A DNA stretch of 64,000 bases. Origin: JAAXHV01 sp965207165. GTDB taxonomy: Bacteria; Pseudomonadota; Gammaproteobacteria; Eutrophobiales; Eutrophobiaceae. Position 1 is the first letter of the stretch. Each line of letters begins with the position of its first letter. The DNA is taken from NCBI GenBank assembly GCA_965207165.1, contig OZ242265.1, positions 310,001-374,000 of the forward strand, written 5' to 3'. A program made the position numbers and the translations under genes. The notes beneath the pieces are model-generated. The model worked only from the letters and a program-made list of their open reading frames with translations. It made no database searches and was not told the DNA's origin. Below are positions 34,061 through 42,788 of this stretch, piece after piece.

Positions 34061-36676
34061 ATGACACATTCTGTGGAAGATAAGATGCAGGATGCCGCAG
34101 CATCCGTTGATACCACATACACTATGTCCGTCGGCGAGGGGTTTGAGGGCGTGCTGGAGAACAGATCAGATGAAGACTGGATCAGGATTGAGCTGGTTGC
34201 GGGAAAAAGCTATGACATCGGGCTCAAAGGGATCGGTCCTGAGGCTGTGGTCGATACTGTCCTGAAGATTTTCAATTCCGAAGGGGAGGAAATTGCCTCC
34301 AATGACGATATCGAAACGGAAGCCTTGGTCGTGTTTTCCATGCTGGAGTTTTCCCCAGACAGCACCGGCGTCTATTACATCGGCGCCAGTGGTTACCCGA
34401 GCAGGTCCAGGGACAACTCGGGCACTTATGAGGTCACCGTGTTCGACGAACAGGACGACAATCCCGAAACCCCTCTGGCAGTCTCCGTTGGCGAGCGGTT
34501 TCAGGGCACGCTTGACGACAAGTTCGATGAAGACTGGATCAGGGTAGAGCTGGTCGAAGGGGAAACATACAATATCACCCTTGACGGCATCGGGGCTGAC
34601 GCGGACACAGATACGGTGCTGAGGATTTACAACCAGACAGGAGAGCAGGTCGGCTTTCACGATGACGTAGACTACGCGGCAGGCAAGGTCAACTCAAGTC
34701 TTTCCTTCTCACCCGGTGCCACGGGCGCGTATTTCATTAGCGCCGGCGCCTACAAGGGCAACCCGACCCAGGACAATTCGGGCCGCTACCAGGTGGCGGT
34801 GTATGACGTTGAGGCTGCTCCGCTCAGCCTTGTCGGCACCGAGGGGCACGACTATCTTCATACCAGGCTCATCGGTGGTCCCGGTAATGACGTACTGGAC
34901 GGCGGGGCAGGATGGGACTGGCTTGAAGGCGGTCCCGGCGCGGACACCCTCATTGGCAGCGGCCACTGGGATATTGCTTCCTACCAGTATTCCGACGCCG
35001 GCGTGGAGGTGCGCCTGGATGACGGCACGGCCCGTGGTGGCGATGCAGAAGGAGATACATTTCCTAACACGAAGACCATAGAGCAAACGCGGGGTGGAGC
35101 CGTGGAGTGGGACTTCGACTTACCCGGTTCTGTGGAGGGCTTGCTTTCATTTTACTTCCCTGGTGCGGATAAGGAAGTAGTGGAAATCGAGATTCTTGAT
35201 ATCTCCGACCTGTTTGGCTCTGTCCATGACGACATACTGGTTGGTAACCATGACAACAACTGGCTCTGGGGTTATTTTGGCGATGACACGCTGGATGGCA
35301 AGGAAGGCAATGACAGGCTTTGGGGCGGCGCTGGCGCGGATGTGCTTATTGGTGGTGAGGGCAATGATACAGTCAGCTACTACTCATCGAATGAAGGGGT
35401 GGAAGTAAGCCTGCATGACGGTGTGGCTCGCGGAGGCTATGCCGAGGGCGATACCTTTCCCGGCAAGCAGACGATTGAGTACGAAAACGCCGCGGGTGAT
35501 AGCGTGGAAATTGAGATCCCTGACATCGAGAACCTGTCTGGTTCCTACGAGCATGATGACATACTGGTCGGCTCTGATGGGTCGAACCGATTGGTAGGCC
35601 GCGGGGGCAATGATGAGTTGGACGGCAGGGGCGGCCATGATTTGCTGGAAGGCCGCGCAGGCGCCGACGTGCTGCGGGGCGGCGCCGGCAATGATCTGGC
35701 CTTCTATTTGTATTCAGACGAGGCTGTGGAAGTGCGCTTGCATGATGGCACGGCTCTGGGTGGTGATGCTGAGGGCGACAGCTTTCCCGGTCGCAAGACA
35801 GTTATGCACGTGAATGCCACGGGTGATACCGTGGAGATTGAAGTGCCTGATGTCGAAGATCTGGTAGGTTCTGCCTATGATGACATATTGGTCGGCGCCC
35901 ATGGCCCCAACCGCATCAGTGGCGACCAAGGTGATGACGAGTTGGACGGCAGGGAAGGTGATGACTGGCTGAATGGGGGTCCCGGTGCGGACCTACTGCG
36001 TGGTGGAGAAGGCAATGACACTGCTACCTACCTGTTTGGGGCCATATTTTTCTCTGAAGGTGTGGTAGTGCGTTTGCATGACGGCACGGCCAGTGGTGGT
36101 GAGGCCGAAGGTGATATTTTTGCGGGCACGGATGTAGTCGAATATACCGACTCCGAGGGCAACGTACAGACCATGGAGGTGCCTGACATAGAAAATCTCC
36201 TGGGCTCCACCTTCGATGATGTATTGGCGGGTGATCTGAGAGACAACAGGATCGATGCTGATGCCGGCAATGACGTGTTGTACGGCGGTCCCGGCGGCGG
36301 CGATGATCTGCTGATCGGAGGTCCCGGTGACGACAGGCTTTACGGGGGCATCGGCAATGATGTCCTGCAGGGTGGTCCTGGCGATGATCAACTCAGAGGC
36401 GGCCCCGATGATGACATGCTGGACGGGGGTGAAGGCGATGATGCTTTCGTCATCGCCCCCGGGGACGGGAACGACACTGTCCTGGATTTCGGCAAAGGGG
36501 ATGACGTAATAGACCTCACGGCATTTGCGGATATTCAGTCAGTGGACGACCTGGACATGCAGCAGCGGGATAACGGTGTCGTCATTGATTTATCTGCCTG
36601 GGGCGGCGGCTCGGTTACGCTACAGGATTTCGATATGGCGGATGTCATGGATGCCTACTTTGTCTTCTATACATAA
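34061..36676 (+). CDS. RTX calcium-binding repeat protein with two PPC-like domains
   Basis: 871-residue, strongly acidic protein, probably secreted. Residues about 20-135 and 140-265 are two similar bacterial pre-peptidase C-terminal-like beta domains (DEDWIRIELVAGKSYDI and DEDWIRVELVEGETYNI). From about 280 on, four or five blocks of about 115 residues alternate GGxGxDxLxGGxGxD RTX nonapeptides with a repeated segment such as VEVRLHDGTAxGGDAEGDxF and EIEVPDxExLxGS. A final RTX tract precedes a C-terminal domain ending VMDAYFVFYT. RTX proteins leave through type I secretion via a C-terminal signal; no secretion genes are nearby. No catalytic domain is visible, so adhesin or matrix roles are likely by family. 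Confidence 0.88.
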   Translation: MTHSVEDKMQDAAASVDTTYTMSVGEGFEGVLENRSDEDWIRIELVAGKSYDIGLKGIGPEAVVDTVLKIFNSEGEEIASNDDIETEALVVFSMLEFSPDSTGVYYIGASGYPSRSRDNSGTYEVTVFDEQDDNPETPLAVSVGERFQGTLDDKFDEDWIRVELVEGETYNITLDGIGADADTDTVLRIYNQTGEQVGFHDDVDYAAGKVNSSLSFSPGATGAYFISAGAYKGNPTQDNSGRYQVAVYDVEAAPLSLVGTEGHDYLHTRLIGGPGNDVLDGGAGWDWLEGGPGADTLIGSGHWDIASYQYSDAGVEVRLDDGTARGGDAEGDTFPNTKTIEQTRGGAVEWDFDLPGSVEGLLSFYFPGADKEVVEIEILDISDLFGSVHDDILVGNHDNNWLWGYFGDDTLDGKEGNDRLWGGAGADVLIGGEGNDTVSYYSSNEGVEVSLHDGVARGGYAEGDTFPGKQTIEYENAAGDSVEIEIPDIENLSGSYEHDDILVGSDGSNRLVGRGGNDELDGRGGHDLLEGRAGADVLRGGAGNDLAFYLYSDEAVEVRLHDGTALGGDAEGDSFPGRKTVMHVNATGDTVEIEVPDVEDLVGSAYDDILVGAHGPNRISGDQGDDELDGREGDDWLNGGPGADLLRGGEGNDTATYLFGAIFFSEGVVVRLHDGTASGGEAEGDIFAGTDVVEYTDSEGNVQTMEVPDIENLLGSTFDDVLAGDLRDNRIDADAGNDVLYGGPGGGDDLLIGGPGDDRLYGGIGNDVLQGGPGDDQLRGGPDDDMLDGGEGDDAFVIAPGDGNDTVLDFGKGDDVIDLTAFADIQSVDDLDMQQRDNGVVIDLSAWGGGSVTLQDFDMADVMDAYFVFYT

Positions 36677-36696
36677 CGCCATTCCGGCATACATTA

Positions 36697-36735
36697 CATC
36701 ACCGCCGGTGGTGTGATGGATTTCTTTATTTCTTA
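36697..36735 (+). terminator. Possible terminator after the RTX gene
   Basis: An imperfect inverted repeat CATCACCGCC/GGTGGTGTGATG is followed by a T-rich stretch GGATTTCTTTATTTCTT. It is 20 bp after the stop codon. The stem has a bulge, so this is tentative. Confidence 0.4.
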
Positions 36736-37067
36736 GCCAGAGATATCAAGATAACGGTATTTGAACCGATTGAAAGTACGAAACGCGGGCAGGAGGCCTG
36801 TGGAGGTGTGGAGTTGTGAACAGCATGAACAAGGTCATTTCCCATTCAGAACACTGGCGTGGTGTAAAATTTGGGACGATACCTGCACCTGAGGGGGAAT
36901 ATTCTTGGGGAACTTGGGAAAATGATACCGCACATATTGCGAATTTAAGATAGCGGAAATATGTTTAAATTCTCTGCAAAATTTGTGGGATAGATTGTGT
37001 GAACACTACAAACCAGTTTAAATAAAATACTTTATAAAACAATCAGTTAATAGATAACTATCACTCA
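36736..37067. other. AT-rich right end of the integrated element, no gene seen
   Basis: About 330 bp with increasing AT content toward the junction, including AAACCAGTTTAAATAAAATAC. No open frame of note. It may contain arm-type binding sites for the integrase, but none could be identified by eye. Confidence 0.5.
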
Positions 37068-37075
37068 CTGAGGAA
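37068..37075 (+). other. Right junction core (attR-like) CTGAGGAA
   Basis: Identical to 26681-26688. The next codons continue the LysR frame (GAG ATT AAA), matching the paralogue at the same place. Confidence 0.7.
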
Positions 37076-37771
37076 GAGATTAAATTATCCGTATCAGGCC
37101 AGAGCGGAAGCCTGAGAGTTTCTGCAGGTCCGGTGTGGATGAAGACCGTTCTGCCGGTCGCCATCTCCGTATTTCACGCAAAATATCCGGGCATTGAATT
37201 GAAGCTGCGCACCACCACCTACCAGGAAGGCGTCTGGCTGCTGATGAATGGTGAGAATGACCTGCATTGCGGTGGAGTTGATACCTATGAGACACTGCCG
37301 CAGTTTGTCACGCGCGAACACATACTGGATATGACATGGGGTATTGTCGCCCATGAGGATCATCCGCTCCATGCACAGGAATCAACTTACGAGGCTCTGG
37401 CCGACTACCCCTGGATCGATTACGATATGGTAATGCCCGACCAGGCAGGTAATATCCGGCCTTCCCTGACCGATAATGTCCTGGACAGGCTTTACAAGCG
37501 CACGAATAAACGTGCCGGGACCGTCATTCGCAGCAATTCAATGGATTTGTCGTTGATAAGGACGGGTCCTTACCTGTCCGTACTGTCTTTGAATTTCATG
37601 GAAAGGTTGCCGGGTTCATTCCTCAAACCTTTGCCGTTACAACTCGGCCGTTATTACTACCGCACAGGTGTCCTGTCAAGGAAAGCATCCGCGAGCATGT
37701 CTCCATGCAAACATTTCATCAGCATCGTACGGAACGTGGCTTTGAACATACCTGCTGAGAAAGCGCGCTAG
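37076..37771 (+). pseudogene. LysR-family regulator, 3' part, separated from its start by the element
   Basis: 231 codons for the effector domain, beginning EIKLSVSGQSGSLRVSAGPV and including YQEGVWLLMNGENDLHCGGV and LNFMERLPGSFLKPLPLQLG. It is highly similar to residues 88-310 of the intact paralogue directly downstream. It has no start codon or ribosome-binding site of its own at the proper place; an internal ATG at 37133 could only give a domain fragment. No frameshift or stop has accumulated, which suggests recent insertion or retained ability to excise. Confidence 0.92.
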
Positions 37772-37799
37772 TTACCGGCACTCGTATTCAGGCCGGCAA

Positions 37800-37922
37800 T
37801 TACCAGAGCCCGGCCAGCAACGGATTGCCCCCCGCCATCAGCGCCAGGCGCCGCTTCTTCCATCCTGAACCCGGGGTCTGTTCGGGCACTTTGACCTCCC
37901 GCACCGTGTCCTGCAACTGAAA
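37800..37922 (-). pseudogene. Possible 3' remnant of an unidentified gene
   Basis: A 40-codon open stretch, bounded upstream by a TAG, encodes VREVKVPEQTPGSGWKKRRL, then ALMAGGNPLLAGLW and a stop. It is more GC-rich than the surrounding sequence and reads like the natural end of a protein. The family was not recognised. The rest of the 470-bp gap 37772-38243 shows only AT-rich sequence. Confidence 0.25.
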
Positions 37923-38243
37923 CTACCGTCACCTATACCACATAGGTATATATGTTTTTTTAATAGGTATTTTCATTAGCGGCCATGCTGGCGTATTTAT
38001 GTACTTTGGGTTTGTAACAGATACGGCTGGCTTTATACGCCAATTAGCACTCATGGGGAGGCCGATTGATGATCAATTTTACTTGCCTTGCAGACTTTCC
38101 GGGTCGAAACTGCTGGGATAATCGTGTTGGTACCAACGCATTATACGTGACGGACATCCGCTATTTGACGGTTGCTCATCGGGAACAGGTTCTGAACCCG
38201 AATACCGAAAAGATGATCAGTTAGCTGGTTGGGATATGCCGTC

Positions 38244-39206
38244 ATGTTTGATAAACGTAAAGACCTGTTGAAATTCCTTGTCGTCGCTGAGACAGGCACA
38301 ATTCTCACCGCAGCGGACAAGCTGGCCATGACACAACCGGCGCTGTCACGCACCATCAGCAAGCTCGAAGACCAGTTTCAGGGTCAGTTATTCGAACGCG
38401 TCCCTACCGGTGTCCGCCTGACCCAGTTCGGCAGCCTGGTACTGGATCAGTCGATCCACGTCCTACGGGAAATGGAACAGGCTGAGGAGCAGATTAAAAC
38501 AGCAATATCAGGTCAAAGCGGAAGCCTGAGTATCACCGCAGGACCGGTATGGATGAAGACGATACTCCCGACTGCCATCAATGCGTTTCAAAAAAGCTAT
38601 CCGGGCATAGAGTTAAAGTTGCGCACCACTAATTACCAGGAAGGTGTCTGGCTGCTGATGAATGGTGAAAATGACCTGCATTGTGGTGGAGCCGATACCT
38701 GTACGGCCTTGCCACAGTTCCTCACACGCCAGTATATGCTGGATATGACATGGGGTATTGTCGCTCATAGAGATCATCCGCTCCAGGCAAAGGAGACAGA
38801 TTATGACGACCTGGCTGACTACCCCTGGATTGATTTCGATGCGGTCATGTTGAATCAGGCAGGCATTGCCCGGCCTTCCTTGACCGATAACGTCCTCGAC
38901 AGTCTTCACGAACGCACGGGCAGGCGCACGGAAACCATCGTCCGTACCAATTCGGTGGGTTTGTCGCTCATGGAGACCGGTCCTTACCTGTCGGTACTGT
39001 CTTTGAATTTCATGGAAAGGTTACCGGGGACATTCCTTAAACCTCTGCCGTTGCAACTCGGCCGCTACTACTTCCGCACCGGCGCCCTGTCAAGAAAGGC
39101 GTCGGCGAGCATGTTGCCATGCAGGCATTTCATCAAGATTGTACGGGACGTGGTACTGGGACGGCAGCCCCTGGCAAATCCGGAACTGCAGTCGCCTGCC
39201 GGTTGA
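38244..39206 (+). CDS. LysR-family transcriptional regulator, intact paralogue of the split gene
   Basis: 320 residues from the ATG at 38244; a TTG five codons upstream is less likely. The winged helix reads MFDKRKDLLKFLVVAETGTI followed by AADKLAMTQPALSRTISKLE, and the effector domain spans about 90-300. Its effector is unknown. It is a tandem paralogue of the interrupted gene, with near identity over long stretches such as LSVLSLNFMERLPG. Its presence means loss of the split copy may be tolerated. No obvious target operon diverges from it. Confidence 0.9.
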   Translation: MFDKRKDLLKFLVVAETGTILTAADKLAMTQPALSRTISKLEDQFQGQLFERVPTGVRLTQFGSLVLDQSIHVLREMEQAEEQIKTAISGQSGSLSITAGPVWMKTILPTAINAFQKSYPGIELKLRTTNYQEGVWLLMNGENDLHCGGADTCTALPQFLTRQYMLDMTWGIVAHRDHPLQAKETDYDDLADYPWIDFDAVMLNQAGIARPSLTDNVLDSLHERTGRRTETIVRTNSVGLSLMETGPYLSVLSLNFMERLPGTFLKPLPLQLGRYYFRTGALSRKASASMLPCRHFIKIVRDVVLGRQPLANPELQSPAG

Positions 39207-39297
39207 CAGGACAAGACCTTGTTGCCGGAATACGGTATTATCCGGCATACACTGCGGAGCGCATAAGAGGTTTTGTGGATTATTTGACAGGTTGCAC

Positions 39298-39528
39298 ATG
39301 AGATTGGTTGTTTTATTGTTGCTGGTAGGCAACGTCATATATCTGGGCTGGGAACTTGACCGCGAGGCAAAAGTGCTTGTAGCAAACAGCAGTCCGGCGT
39401 TGATAACCCCTGCCGGGGCTACGGTGCTGAAAATCATCGATGAGAGGACCGGCATGCCGGAGTTGAAGAGCAGTCTCGAGCGCTCCCGGCCGACCCGGGT
39501 ATTACTACCCGTTCGCAGTCAACTGTAG
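39298..39528 (+). CDS. Small single-span membrane protein
   Basis: 76 residues starting MRLVVLLLLVGNVIYLGW, a single hydrophobic helix, followed by a periplasmic tail ending RPTRVLLPVRSQL. The N-terminus resembles the anchors of SPOR-domain proteins, but no SPOR domain follows. It ends 10 bp inside the 3' end of convergent ubiA. Function unknown. Confidence 0.55.
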   Translation: MRLVVLLLLVGNVIYLGWELDREAKVLVANSSPALITPAGATVLKIIDERTGMPELKSSLERSRPTRVLLPVRSQL

Positions 39529-40466
39529 GTCAGCACGATACCTGTAAAAATAACCAGCCCCACCCAGTTATTATTCAGAAAAGCCCTGAAACACTTTCCG
39601 GGCGACCGGTCATAAATCAGGTATTGCTGGTACGCGAGAAGGCCCGCGGCAGACAGCAAGGCAATATGATAGGCCGCGCCAAGCCCGTATTGGCGGCCTA
39701 TGCTGTACAAGGCTGCGATAAACATGACCTGGATGATACCTATAACAATGCGATCAGCATCGTCCAGCAGGATAGCGGTGGACTTAAGTCCAACCCGCAA
39801 GTCATCCTCCCGGTCCACCATGGCGTATATCGTGTCAAAGATTAATACCCACAGCATGTTCGCGGCAAAGATTAACCAGGCGATGACCGGCACCTCCCCG
39901 GTCGATGCGGCATATGCCATGGGGATACCCCAACTGAATGCGAACCCGAGAAAGACCTGCGGCAGGTAGGTATAGCGTTTCATGAAGGGATAGAGCAGGG
40001 TGATGCTGACTGCAAAGAGCGACAACAACACTGTCAGCCGGTTGGTTGTCAGCACCAGCAGGAAAGCACAGAGCATCAAAACGGCAGCGACCGCGCAGGC
40101 TTCCGTCGTCGAGACCTTGCCGGCAGCAAGAGGGCGGGTTTTTGTGCGTTCGACCAATGGATCAAAATCCCGGTCCACCAGGTCATTGACGACCACGCCG
40201 GCAGAGCGGGTAACAAATACCCCCAGTACGAATACCAGCAGCAGATGCAGGGACGGCGTTCCCTCGTTAGCGAGCCACAAGGCCCACATGGTGGGCCATA
40301 ACAGCAACAGCCAGCCAATGGGTTTATCCAGCCTGATAAGTTGTGCGTAAAGCCCCGACTTTGTTTTTAATGTCTGCCGGTGTCGCGCCAATCCGGATAC
40401 CGCACCGGTCCAATGCTGCACTATCCGGGTCAGACTTTGCCGAAGTCGATCTTTGTACTCAGCCAT
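39519..40466 (-). CDS. ubiA: 4-hydroxybenzoate polyprenyltransferase
   Basis: 315-residue inner-membrane enzyme that prenylates 4-hydroxybenzoate in ubiquinone synthesis. Two Asp-rich motifs bind the Mg-diphosphate: VVNDLVDRDFDPLVERTKTR near residue 93 and IFDTIYAMVDREDDLRVG near residue 210. About eight further hydrophobic segments are present, with LIRLDKPIGWLLLLWPTMWA as first family block. The N-terminal 34 residues overlap the recG end by 37 bp, so a later non-ATG start is possible. A ubiC gene is not seen. Confidence 0.94.
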   Translation of the reverse strand: MAEYKDRLRQSLTRIVQHWTGAVSGLARHRQTLKTKSGLYAQLIRLDKPIGWLLLLWPTMWALWLANEGTPSLHLLLVFVLGVFVTRSAGVVVNDLVDRDFDPLVERTKTRPLAAGKVSTTEACAVAAVLMLCAFLLVLTTNRLTVLLSLFAVSITLLYPFMKRYTYLPQVFLGFAFSWGIPMAYAASTGEVPVIAWLIFAANMLWVLIFDTIYAMVDREDDLRVGLKSTAILLDDADRIVIGIIQVMFIAALYSIGRQYGLGAAYHIALLSAAGLLAYQQYLIYDRSPGKCFRAFLNNNWVGLVIFTGIVLTYS

Positions 40467-42538
40467 CTCGATATCAGTTTGTTTACCTGTTGAGGGTATT
40501 GTTCCAGGATGTGATCAGCAGTCTGCTGGACCCGCGGTATCAAGTGTGCATCCCGCACGAAATCTGCGATATGGAGTTCCGGCACCCCGGTCTGTTTCTT
40601 ACCCAGTATCTCACCCGGACCGCGCAACTCAAGGTCGCTTTCAGCGATGGCAAACCCGTCACCGGTTTCCCGCATCCTGTTCAGCCTCACACGGGCATTC
40701 TCGGATAGCGGGGTCTGGTACAGCAGGACGCAATCACTCGCCTGGGAGCCCCGGCCGACCCTGCCGCGCAACTGGTGCAACTGGGACAGTCCCAGCCGTT
40801 CGGCATTCTCGATGATCATCAGGCTGGCATTGGCTACATCAACGCCTACCTCAATGACCGTCGTTGCCACCAGCAGGTCTATGCGTCCGGCTTTAAAGTC
40901 ATCCATTATCGCCTCCTTCGCGGCGCTTTTCATTCTGCCGTGGATAAGCCCGACATTCAATTCACTCAATTGCCGCGCCAGGTGTTCCTGGATGTCTTCA
41001 GCAGCCTGCAGCTGCAGTGTTTCAGAGTTCTCAATAAGGGTACATACCCAGTACGCCTGCCGACCCTGTTTGCAGACATCATGGATACGTTCGATGACTT
41101 CTTCCCTTTTTTCATTTGACAGTACGGTTGTCTTGACCGGCTGACGCCCTGGAGGCAGTTGGTCGATGACGGAAATATCCAGGTCTGCGAACAGGGTCAT
41201 GGCAAGTGTCCTGGGGATAGGCGTTGCAGTCATTATCAACTGGTGCGGTTGCCGGGTTTGTTCCACTCCCTTTTCCAGCAGGGCAAGCCGCTGGTCAACC
41301 CCGAAACGGTGCTGCTCGTCGATAATAATCAATCCCATGTTACTGAAAGCGACCTGCTCCTGGAATAAGGCATGGGTGCCGACAACGACGGTGGGCTGTG
41401 CCGAATTGAGCCGTGTCAACACGTCATCTTTTTCCGCACGCGCCTGTTTACCCGTTAACAGTAACACCGGGATACCGATGGGCAAAAACCATTGCTTGAT
41501 ATTGAAAAAGTGCTGGTCCGCGAGTATTTCCGTGGGCGCCATCAGGGCAACCTGGAAACCGGAATGGATTACCTGGAGCGCGGCAGTCGCGGCTACCACG
41601 GTTTTGCCGGAGCCGACATCGCCCTGGACAAGCCGGAGCATCGGCAGGGGATGCGCCATGTCTTTCCGGATTTCAGCCAGGACCCGCTGCTGGGCTCCGG
41701 TCAATTCAAATGGGAGATTGCCAAGGAAATCCCTGACCCTGCCGTCGGCATCTTTGCCGACCGGAAACGCAGCGCGCGCCTGCGCCCTTTTTCTGAGCAG
41801 GCGCAGGCTCAGGTGATGCGCCAGCAACTCTTCGAAAACAAGACGTTGCTGCGCCGGATGCGTACCGTCCATCAGGCTGTCTAAATCCGCATTCCGAGGT
41901 GGTCTGTGGACAAACCGCAGCGCCTGCCCCAGGCTGAGCCGGCCGAATTGATTTGATACCCTGTCCGGCAACAACTCGGTCAGGCCGGCCTTGTCCCGGG
42001 ACAAGGTCTCGAGTGCCTGCCCGGTCAGGTTGCGCAGCTTGAATTGGGAGAGCCCCTGGGTCAATGGATATACCGGGGTCAGTGTTTGTTCCAGCGTAAT
42101 ATCTTCATCCGCATCAACCCTGCTGTATTCGGGATGGACCATTTCCAGGGCATGATTAATCGTCCTTATCTGTCCCCAGCAGCGCACGGTGATACCCTGC
42201 CGCAGGTTGGCCTGCTGCGCGCGGGAAAAATGAAAAAACCTCAGGGTTATGGCGCCGGTCCCGTCACTGATACGGCAAACCATGCTGCGGCGCCGCCCAA
42301 ACAGCACCTGGACAAGCTCAACCGTCCCCTGGCACAGGGCGGTATCGCCCGATCTGAGCGCACCTATGGGGATCAGCCTGGTACGGTCGATATAACGATG
42401 GGGCAGATGAAACAACAGGTCCTGTACCTGGCGGATGCCAAGGTGTTGCAAGCGTTCGCCGATGCGCGGGCCAACGCCTTTCAATTTGCCTATGGGATCG
42501 CTGAGGGCAGGTAGTTGACCAGTTTTAAGTTTATCCAC
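40430..42538 (-). CDS. recG: ATP-dependent DNA helicase RecG
   Basis: 702-residue helicase that remodels stalled replication forks and recombination intermediates. The wedge domain is N-terminal (QDLLFHLPHRYIDRTRL), and the helicase core shows Walker A VQGDVGSGKTVVA, IDEQHRFGV, TATPIPRTLAM, and the later RecG-specific QLRGRVGRG. The start is a GTG; no ATG is suitable. It follows spoT in the conserved spoT-recG order, although a repeat pair of about 220 bp separates them. Confidence 0.96.
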   Translation of the reverse strand: MDKLKTGQLPALSDPIGKLKGVGPRIGERLQHLGIRQVQDLLFHLPHRYIDRTRLIPIGALRSGDTALCQGTVELVQVLFGRRRSMVCRISDGTGAITLRFFHFSRAQQANLRQGITVRCWGQIRTINHALEMVHPEYSRVDADEDITLEQTLTPVYPLTQGLSQFKLRNLTGQALETLSRDKAGLTELLPDRVSNQFGRLSLGQALRFVHRPPRNADLDSLMDGTHPAQQRLVFEELLAHHLSLRLLRKRAQARAAFPVGKDADGRVRDFLGNLPFELTGAQQRVLAEIRKDMAHPLPMLRLVQGDVGSGKTVVAATAALQVIHSGFQVALMAPTEILADQHFFNIKQWFLPIGIPVLLLTGKQARAEKDDVLTRLNSAQPTVVVGTHALFQEQVAFSNMGLIIIDEQHRFGVDQRLALLEKGVEQTRQPHQLIMTATPIPRTLAMTLFADLDISVIDQLPPGRQPVKTTVLSNEKREEVIERIHDVCKQGRQAYWVCTLIENSETLQLQAAEDIQEHLARQLSELNVGLIHGRMKSAAKEAIMDDFKAGRIDLLVATTVIEVGVDVANASLMIIENAERLGLSQLHQLRGRVGRGSQASDCVLLYQTPLSENARVRLNRMRETGDGFAIAESDLELRGPGEILGKKQTGVPELHIADFVRDAHLIPRVQQTADHILEQYPQQVNKLISRWLSTKIDFGKV

Positions 42539-42545
42539 AGATATT

Positions 42546-42764
42546 ATTTTATCCGCAGATGACGCAGATTACCGCAGATTATTTTTTGCTTTTATGAGTA
42601 AGGAACTTCCAATTACATTTGCAGTAATCAAGGGTGCTTGTTGCGCTGGAAAGACAGGGTGTGTTGTTTCAGGCCGGGCAATGGTTTCAAAGAGTTTGCG
42701 TGTGCTTTGTCTTTGTTCAAAAAGTTATGTTTTATCTGCGCTAATCTGCGTAATCTGCGGATAA
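42546..42764. repeat. Inverted pair of CGCAGATTA repeats around about 140 bp
   Basis: 42546-42589 (ATCCGCAGATGACGCAGATT and onward to ATTATTTTTTGC) and 42732-42764 in inverse orientation. The enclosed 140 bp contains a 58-codon frame starting at the ATG at 42594, not recognisable as a protein. The structure fits a small non-autonomous repeat element between spoT and recG. Confidence 0.75.
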
Positions 42765-42788
42765 ATCAACTGCGCTTGTGCTGCGGAT

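Larger units (their letters stand above)
26689..37075. mobile_element. 10.4-kb integrated genomic element disrupting a LysR gene
   Basis: The boundaries come directly from the sequence: deleting 26689-37075 restores one uninterrupted LysR reading frame. Cargo, left to right: tyrosine recombinase near the left end reading inward, M48 metalloprotease, helicase-nuclease-zinc-ribbon protein, two tiny overlapping genes, insertion-sequence debris and hairpins, and an RTX/PPC repeat protein. The right 390 bp are AT-rich and gene-free. No relaxase, replication or phage structural genes are present, so it is not self-transmissible as seen. Confidence 0.85.

Noticed and set aside
26681..37075. Element as a prophage or ICE
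   Set aside because: No structural phage genes, relaxase, coupling protein or replication genes were found in its 10.4 kb.
42594..42770. Frame of 58 codons with CAGKTG inside the repeat pair between spoT and recG
   Set aside because: Starts inside the repeat and ends in the inverse repeat; the P-loop-like match is too short and lacks context.
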